This document shows, piece after piece, positions 56,752 through 64,000 of a stretch of DNA of 64,000 nt. The DNA is taken from contig OX638133.1 of the NCBI GenBank assembly GCA_951804985.1, positions 37,349,963 to 37,413,962 on the forward strand, given 5' to 3'. A program made the position numbers and the translations under genes. Within the stretch, counting starts at the first letter, position 1; every line of letters starts with the position of its first letter. The DNA is from Dryomyza anilis. Lineage: Eukaryota; Arthropoda; Insecta; Diptera; Dryomyzidae. The notes under the pieces are model-generated. The model saw only the letters and a program-made list of their open reading frames with translations, had not been told where the DNA came from and ran no database searches.

Positions 56752-59634
56752 TTAGTAGCTTGATTCCGATAGCTCGACAAATTCGATCTTCTGTTTCTTC
56801 TCTGCATGTCTCAATTGATTGTGATACGATTTCTTTTTTTCGTAGCGGTTCTTAGCATGCTGAAAGAAGAAAATGCACGTTCTTTCGAATTCAACATCCG
56901 TTGCATGTTTAAACATTTCATTGTATGCCTCTGTAAATGTAAGTTATATTATAAGTATTTCTCTAGTTAAATATCTCTGTGTAATAAATGCATTACTTCG
57001 TAGTGCTGATGTGACGCCTAGCTTGCGCACAGCAATCTTCTTGTCGGTGCCCTTCCAGCACAAATGCTGTGCGGCCTCGTCGGCCAACAGTTTGCGCCAG
57101 CATATTTTCAAGAATTTCTCCGAATGATCGGTTTTTTGCTCCATGAAATCGGCAACCTAAACAAAAATTTATAAAATTAATTTTTTGTCATTTGAAACGT
57201 TGGAAATTTAAACTAAGCAATTAAAACTTTTAAACTGTTTTAAAATAGCGAGCTTTGGATGGATTTAATATGAATATTCTCAAATTCCCCGGCATTTTCA
57301 TAATCTATACAAGCTATTTTCCAATACTTACCAATTCTGCGAATTTGTCTTCATTGTTTTCGACCTGCTCTTCAAACACTTTAAAATCTTCTATTTCTGT
57401 CAGTGGTGTTTTTGGCAATATTCTGCTTTTACCGCTACCAATAAAAAAGTTTGAATATTTTATTCTTTTAATACCACCTTCCGTGTTCTCGTCGGCTGTC
57501 ATTTCATTTAGAAAGTTTTCAGTTAGATGCTTTTGCAGCTCTGTTATTTCTGATATGCAAAATAAGAAAAAAAAAACAAAAAATTTGTTTTACAAAACTC
57601 AATTTTTTCACTCATAGACGCGACAAACCTTTAATAATCTTCAACTCTACGAACTCTAAATCTCTGCGCAAATCTTCACGGAATTCCAACAAATCTACAA
57701 AATTATAAATGACATTAATTTGTTGTTCTATTCAATTGCAAGTCGATGCTTACCGTTCTTAGTAACGACTTTGTCATTGAACTCCTCTATGTTATCTTCA
57801 ATGTTTGTGCCTCCAATATTAGTGCTTCTGCGTTGAGCGGCGCCGTCACACGAATCTAATATTGAACATACAAAATAGAAAATATGAATTAGTAAATATG
57901 CTAAATGATTTTTTTACTAAAGAAAGTTTTGCAGTTTTTAAAGATATCTAAAATTTAGTTATTTTTCATATTCATTCTTTAACTCACTGACTACATTCAG
58001 AATTTGAAATTATTCTCCCCCGGACGTTTCTAATAAAATGTTATAGCCGTTTTAAAATTAAAACCGATCATATTTAAAAAAATTTCAATAATTGGTTTAC
58101 AAAAATCTTCATCTATCTGACAATTTCAGTTCATAGAGTTAAATTTCTTGTTCTATAATTTTTTAACTGTTTTTTATAATAATAATCAATAAATTTGAAA
58201 AATTACTTAAAAAACGACGTTATCACATTTTGTTGATTTCAATAAGACAATAATGGTTACGATTTACATAATTAATTTATTCGCAATGTATTTTTAACTT
58301 TTTTATATATTATTGCAAATATACATACAAAAAAATACCCTAATAACTAAGTAGTATTGAAAATGAGTTAAAAATGCATTGCAATCGTTGGGCAACTCAT
58401 TATTGATGCTTAGTTACGTTAAGTTCTGTTAAGTTATTACATTTTTATGCCAATTATATGCTAAATAGATATATATAGATAATATAATTATTGCTGTTTC
58501 TATATACCGTCCACAAAAACGCCCTCCACCTCATTTTCGTTCATTACATTCACCAAGGCTTCGTCTTCGTCCATGCTTTGCTCGTCGTCATATGTCACGG
58601 GGTCGCCATAAATTTCAATCTTTTCGAATTTGTTTGTCTGCTCCTGTGCCTTGATGACGCGTCGCAAACGATCGTGCACATAATTAAAGAAACGCATAGT
58701 GCGCTCCATAAAGAAAAAGCCATCCTGGCGTTCGTAGCGATTCAAAAAGCATTCTATAAATTACCAGAATTTATTAAAATTATAACGTTAATCGCAGTAT
58801 ATAAAACGTACCTTTAAAGATTGATGTAAATGTATAGTCTTTGATGGCCTTCTTGTCCGTCTTCACATTGCCGCGATAGGTGTAGCATTTGGCCGCCTCG
58901 TCCGAGAGCAGTGAACTCCAAATGTGTTTTACATACTTTTCCGCATCATCAAAGTGGCCCTGCATCAGTTCAACGCGCTGAAAAACAAAATTGTAAAATT
59001 TGTTTTATGCTACCCAAAAGATGTAACCTACCAAATTGTCTCTTTGGTCCTCATCAGTCTGCAGCAAATGTTCCCACTCATCGAACTCCTTGTCCGTGTT
59101 GAACGGACATGTAGGCATGACGCGCAATTGTATGCCAAAGAATTCCAGCACCGGACGTTTGGCGACCGAACTACGCGAATGCGATCGAGGCTCCACTTTA
59201 ACTTTTGCCACTGCTGCTGTAGATGACGCTGCTGCTGCCGCCGATCGTCTGGTGCTTTGTTGTCTTGTCATGGATGAGGAAGTTTTTGCCTCCGAGGCGC
59301 GACTGTTCTCCGAAGCCGGCAATTGTAGACTGTTGCGTTCACGTCGTAGCTGCTTGCGTTCCATAACACTGGGTGGCTTGTCTGGTATAATAACCGGTGG
59401 TGACGGACTGCGAGAACGTGATCTGGCGCGTCGTTTCTGACCAGCTATGGGTGTTGCGCGTGTCTGGTTCGGTTCGGACTTCTCGTCGAGAACCGTGCGT
59501 AGCTCACGTCGCAATTCCACAACCTGACCATTGAAGCGATGAAAGAATTTTTCGAAATTCTGCCGCATAGCAAGCAGCTCTTCCAGCACCTCATCGCAAC
59601 ACTCGCAACGTGGGCGCCGCAGTTTTTCTGCCAT
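56752..59634 (-). CDS. Protein with two DUF4806-like domains (8 exons)
   Basis: Exons 59634-59032, 58977-58812, 58753-58508, 57855-57754, 57694-57629, 57549-57332, 57156-56997 and 56930-56752 sum to 1740 nt, or 579 residues, without a frame break. All introns are short and GT-AG. The N-terminus has a Cys cluster (CECC, 10-13), a helical stretch (14-50), and an Arg/Ser-rich basic patch RRARSRSRSPSPP near 65-80, suggesting a nuclear protein. Residues about 171-290 form a first DUF4806-like unit (CPFNTDKEFDEWE, then WSSLLSDEAAKCYTYRG). An acidic linker follows, then a second unit at about 438-550 (TPLTEIEDFKVFE, then WRKLLADEAAQHLCWKG). Both units end in an aromatic-rich helix (ERTMRFFNYVHDR and ERTCIFFFQHAKNR). 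DUF4806 has no known biochemical function; it occurs in insect proteins, often in transposon-like or DNA-associated families, so a chromatin role is only a guess. The first in-frame ATG is at 59634. Confidence 0.85.
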
Positions 59635-61041
59635 GACGTACAAGGTCTGAAATTTGGAATATTTGAAGTGTTTTTTTAGCACTTGTTGAAAAATACGTTG
59701 GATTGCAAATCAAAAAGCACTTGCAAAAATAAAGCAGCCACTTTTCCCCCCTTTTTCTGTACGGATTCTCAAATAAAATCAATATTCATTTCCGTCCGCA
59801 AAATGACGGACGAGAGTGTAGCGTCCCCTCGCAAAGCACCGGAAATACGCACCCAGTTCGCATGTTTTTCTTAGTGTTGATTATATTCGTTGTTTTCTTT
59901 TGCATAAATTATATTTACCTATTGTTTCTGCTGCTGCAAAACTATATTTTCAACTATTAAATTATTGTAATTTTCTTTATGCTGCTTTTTCCTCGAAATG
60001 GTCGTCGTTTTAAATCAGCGTATACTGAATAAAATGCACTGCGTGTTCGTGTCAGAACTTCTGACATTTCACTGACGTTCGGTTTTTGGTTCGTTTGGCT
60101 TGTTTAGTGTTGCCAACCACTGCGCGTGCAGGTTTATAGCAACTGTTTACTTTTGTGAATAAAATAAGAGCGAACATTTTGTTTGAATGAAAAATTAAAA
60201 CAAAAAAACTTTCTTATTATTTCAAACAATTAAAAAAAAAATCAAAAATTATTTAAATTAAATAAATTAATATATTTATTTAAATTTTGGTTGAAAATAT
60301 ATTTTTCCAAATTATTATATGAAATAGTAACGAATGTTTTCAATAAACTTCATCATAATTCAGCATGATATCGCAATTTGAGTCTATAAATATATACAAT
60401 CGACATCGTAGATTTTTCATTTTTAATAAACAAATTTTATTTGCTAAGAAATTTAATTTATTTTACAAACATTAAAAAAAAAAACACAATTCACATTATA
60501 TCAGAGATCAGAAATAACTATTCACCTTTATTTACATTTGGGATTACTGAGAGATTTTTCTTTTCCAAAAATATAAAGGTCTTTGGTTGAGAGATATTTT
60601 TTATTTAAAAAAAAGTCTATGCTTGAGAGATAATATAAAAATATAAATGTCTTTGGTTGGGAGTTATATGAAAGAAAACCTTTATATTAAAGGTCTTTGG
60701 TTACTGTATTTAGTAGACAGATAATTATACGGAATTTTGTTGTTGTAACAAAAGTTAATTGGAGAAACATAAAAATTTGTTGTTAAAGAATGTATTTTCG
60801 AACATTGTTTCGTCGTTCAAAATTTTATTTAACATTTTTTTTTTCGAAAATTTTCGAATAATTTTTTTTTGTATCGAATAAATTTTTTTGTTGGAGTATG
60901 TTGTTTTCGAACATTTTTCGCCCACATTTTTTTTTACATGTTTTTCTTTTTCGAACATTGTTGTTGTTTTTGTCGAAAACATTTATTTGTTGGAATATGT
61001 TGTTTTTTGTCGCCCAATTTTTTTTCGAAAATTTTCGAACA
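59635..61041. other. 5' flank of the DUF4806 gene, then AT-rich DNA
   Basis: The promoter is likely in 59650-60150. Bases 60540-60710 hold three imperfect units of AAAATATAAAGGTCTTTGGTT followed by GAGAGATA. Bases 60770-61040 are TTTCGAACATT-rich; frames there (60755-61141) are effects of composition. Confidence 0.5.
60107..60120 (-). promoter_or_regulatory. GGCAACAC promoter-like box upstream of the DUF4806 gene
   Basis: GTGGTTGGCAACACTA on the coding strand of the DUF4806 gene, about 475 nt upstream of its ATG. It shares GTTGCCAACCA (read on +) with the box upstream of the gene at 47 kb. It is a near-match to the GGCARCG core-promoter class, with one mismatch. Confidence 0.3.
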
Positions 61042-61503
61042 TACCCAGTATACCAATCTGTATCAATATAGCAACGAAAATGTTGCGAAATGTCGAAGAA
61101 TTTTTCCGATATCGATGCCATTTCTCGCAATGATAATATAGGAAAATTCTTACCAAAACGGTCGGCCGATATCGAACCGAGATAATGAAGGTTTCTCGTT
61201 ACGAGAATTATTTGAGAATCGAAGCGTTCTAGAAGCTCTTGACGAAAGAATGGGGCTTTATGATTGGTTTAAATAAATGCGTCATCTATTTATGTCATGG
61301 GTGTTCCAACTGTTCGGACGTGCATATCATTCATAATTATATCCATCGGACGAAAGCAGACATGTACCAGAAAGGAGGTACAACTGAATACGAAAAACTT
61401 TTAAAATTAGTTTCGATATAATAACGAGATCGATTTTTTTTCTCGAAGCCACTTCGAGAATTGTTCGATACACTGGAGGCTCCGAGACGTGGTATACTGG
61501 GTA
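61042..61503. mobile_element. MITE with TACCCAGTATACCA ends (462 bp)
   Basis: It begins TACCCAGTATACCA and ends TGGTATACTGGGTA, a perfect 14-bp inverted repeat. CGAGATCG/ATCGATG words and the CTCCGAGACGTGG end resemble 2493-2829, so the two are one family. Confidence 0.75.
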
Positions 61504-63479
61504 GTTTTTGTCGAATAAAATTTTTTGTAGAACTTTTCTTATCATTTTTTTCGAAATTATTTGAATTATTAGAATATTGTTGTTTTTTAAACATCTTTTT
61601 TTTATTTGCTTTTATTTACATATGTACCCAAATTGTTATCAAATGATACCATCAGACTGTGCTCCAGCAATATAAGAACGGAAATCTATATAGAATATTT
61701 TAAATACATTTTTAAAAAATTAATAAAAACTATGAAGAAAAACATAGTTTAAATGTCACGCTCTAATAGCGCTAAGTAACACTTTGCGAGAACAAAACAT
61801 ATAGTTTTTTTGTTTAAGAGCCTGGGTTTTCAAATAGCACAGCTGCTTCAACTATAGCTTAGGGGTTGTTGAACACTATTCAAATACTTTCTCGGTTGGA
61901 ATGTGACGTTCAGACTGACTAAAATACAGCCTCAATTCATTTATGACACATGCCAGACTTTACTTTAATTTATATTACCCTCAAGTCAGCGCCATGCAAC
62001 ATATTATCCTTTTTTTAGAGGAGAGTAGGAGCACTTTTCGTAGGCTCTCTTTCATTTATACTCTTATTATACTCTCACTCTCTGTGTACAAAGGGCTCTT
62101 TTTGTGGTAATCAGCTGTCCCAATACAACCCCCGACATATGCAAAATAAGGGAGTGTATTTTGGTTGCGCAGGATAATAGAACAGCAAGAGTAGCGCTGC
62201 CAGGACTTCATGGTATATTGAATTTTCACTAAGTGTCGAACTGTCCTTTGGTTTCAAACGTCGTCTAAGTTTTTGTCTGTGCCATAGTTATTGGATATTT
62301 TAACTAAAATATATATTTGTTTTTAATAAATATTTCATTAAAATGAATTCTGAGCTCTATCGGTAATATATTGACCTAAAGTGATACCCAAGAAATTTGG
62401 AGTTAATTTAAATTTTCAATCAAATTTAGCACTCGTCAACGTTGGTTTACATCAGCATGGCCTGGTCCTGAATTTTGGAAAGGGTCCAGTGATACGCCTA
62501 TATCCCCGGATATATCATATCCAGCGGTGAGTTGATAAAAATTCACATTGGGGAAATGTTTTAAATATAAAAGTGAAATTCACGGTTTTTTAAATGTACA
62601 AATTAACAGTATTGCGCCGAGAAGTTAATTTTGGCAGACGTTTCAGTATATAACACATATACATAATTAAACATTTATCAACCGTTTATAGACATTTGCT
62701 GTAATTTATTATTGAACCTTGTGATTTATTTCGTTCGGAAAAGTTGTCTCGCCTTCAATTGCATTCAAAGTGAATAATATTTAGCTGATGCTTTAAAAAG
62801 TGCAGTCATTCATTCAACTGCGTCTGCATTAATTAATTCAATGAATCATTCAATTGGCAAAAATCCATTAAAAGATCGGTTTAGCACAATGATTTTTATT
62901 TGTTAAGAGCTGCCGTTTAAAATGTATAATTTAAAAATTTGAATGTATTTTAAAAACTTTTTTATTAAATATTTAGATTTATATAGATTACACTCTTACC
63001 TATAATATATAATCCAATTGATTGAATTATAAAATGATATATAGAGGCATTTATTCAAAAACAATCAATTTTGAAAATGTATTTTGCTTTAAAACATGGG
63101 ATCACAGAACCAACTTCAAATTGATACTGTACACGTAATATTAAGTGCCACTGTTACCATTTTCATAATGAAATTTTAATTTTTTTTGCGGAACATATTT
63201 TTAGCTTTGATCTTTCTGAGTATGCATACGAAAACGATTTCCAATATCAATTCATTTAAAGGTTTGATGGTACTATGATATATTTGAAAATCAATTAAAA
63301 TTTATTAAATGCAAACAAAAGATGTAAAGCAATGATAGCGGATAACCATTTTTATATTTATACTCAGTGATGTGTCAGCTATGAACCCAAGTAACCACAG
63401 CTCGACAATTGCCACAAATTCTTGTGGCAAATGTGTAGCTTTTAAGCTACCTCTAACACCAGTGTTGCAAACGAGTAAT
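61504..63479. other. Noncoding, no gene seen
   Basis: Bases 61800-62300 are slightly less AT-rich, but no frame, splice pattern or repeat family was recognised. They could belong to a gene beyond the window. Confidence 0.4.
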
Positions 63480-63487
63480 TTTTAGTT

Positions 63488-63680
63488 GCAAAGCGGTGGC
63501 TAAGAACATGTATGGAACTTACGCAATATATGTCAGAATGCTGTGATATATAAATCATACATTCTAATAATGGAACATAAATTTAGTTCCAAAGCGGTGG
63601 CTAAGAACATGTGTGGGACAATGCAATAATATGTCACAATGCTGTCATACATTCCGATAATGGAACATATACGATAACTA
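63488..63680. repeat. Tandem duplication, two ~100-bp units
   Basis: CAAAGCGGTGGCTAAGAACA appears at about 63490 and 63594, each followed by ATGTCA(G/C)AATGCTGT and CATTC(T/C)(A/G)ATAATGGAACAT. The short frames on both strands across it are not genes. Confidence 0.8.
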
Positions 63681-64000
63681 ACTTTGTTGTTATGACGTGG
63701 CAAAATAGTGGACAATTAAAAATGTATTATGCTCCATATAAGTTGCATTTATATAATGAAGAACCTAATAGGAACATGTTTATTAATAATATAACTAATT
63801 GACATTAAAATGATAAAAATGTATATTATTATACACTAAATATTTATTATATCCACTACATATGTCCATGGAATGTTGGATAGTAAAAAAGGACAATCGG
63901 AATAGTATAATTTAGAAATTTAAAAAAATAACTTTTTTAAAAAAATTTAACAAATTGCATTTTTTTAGGTGCGCGTTAAAATTAGAGAGGGTAGAATATA

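Noticed and set aside
60755..61141. Lys/Asn/Phe-rich frames on both strands
   Set aside because: They arise from a TTTCGAACATT-rich repeat and have no domain.

Overview
The window is AT-rich, intron-bearing nuclear DNA from a higher fly (Diptera, Schizophora). A tephritid fruit fly is my best guess, by inference: the recognised proteins closely resemble Drosophila ones but differ clearly, intergenic distances are long, and the repeats include motifs common in tephritid and muscid genomes. There are no bacterial genes, operons or CRISPR arrays.

Four genes are well supported and one is partial. From left to right: a single-exon epsilon glutathione S-transferase, closest to GstE9 (14360-15028, +); a four-exon MIP18/CIAO2A-like Fe-S assembly gene, galla-1 type (20724-19784, -); exuperantia, the maternal mRNA-localisation factor, with four coding exons spread over 8.7 kb (28103-36821, +); one apparent 5' coding exon of an unrecognised gene (47015-47251, +); and an eight-exon gene for a 579-residue protein with two DUF4806-like domains (59634-56752, -). 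For the three complete spliced genes I checked exon phases and lengths by hand; they join without a frame break. The genes do not form a pathway. Each looks like an independent housekeeping, detoxification or germline gene.

Most of the remaining sequence is repeats. A tRNA-derived SINE of about 315 bp, ending in (ATT)n, occurs about eight times, mostly as truncated copies. Several families of short inverted-repeat (MITE or foldback) elements are present, and two insertions can be ordered in time because they interrupt other repeats. One MITE family (ends CAGGGACGCTACAAAAGTAG) also has a larger, broken copy that still carries mariner-type transposase fragments, which identifies its probable source. 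A 15-bp-period minisatellite at 7.97-9.27 kb is followed by a canonical Helitron 3' end. A nested palindrome complex lies at 21.0-23.6 kb upstream of galla-1. A fragment of a non-LTR retrotransposon lies at 52.6 kb.

Layout: 0-14 kb, repeats only; 14-15 kb, GST; 15-19.7 kb, repeats; 19.8-20.7 kb, galla-1; 21-24.6 kb, palindromes and palindrome-rich repeats; 26-37.4 kb, exu with transposon-filled introns; 38-46 kb, foldback and inverted repeats; 46.6-47.3 kb, the partial gene; 49-55.2 kb, transposon remnants; 56.7-59.7 kb, the DUF4806 gene; 60-64 kb, AT-rich DNA with one MITE and short tandem repeats. No single novel molecular system is evident. The best leads are the duplicated-domain DUF4806 protein, the transposase-MITE link, the datable nested insertions and the minisatellite with a Helitron end.
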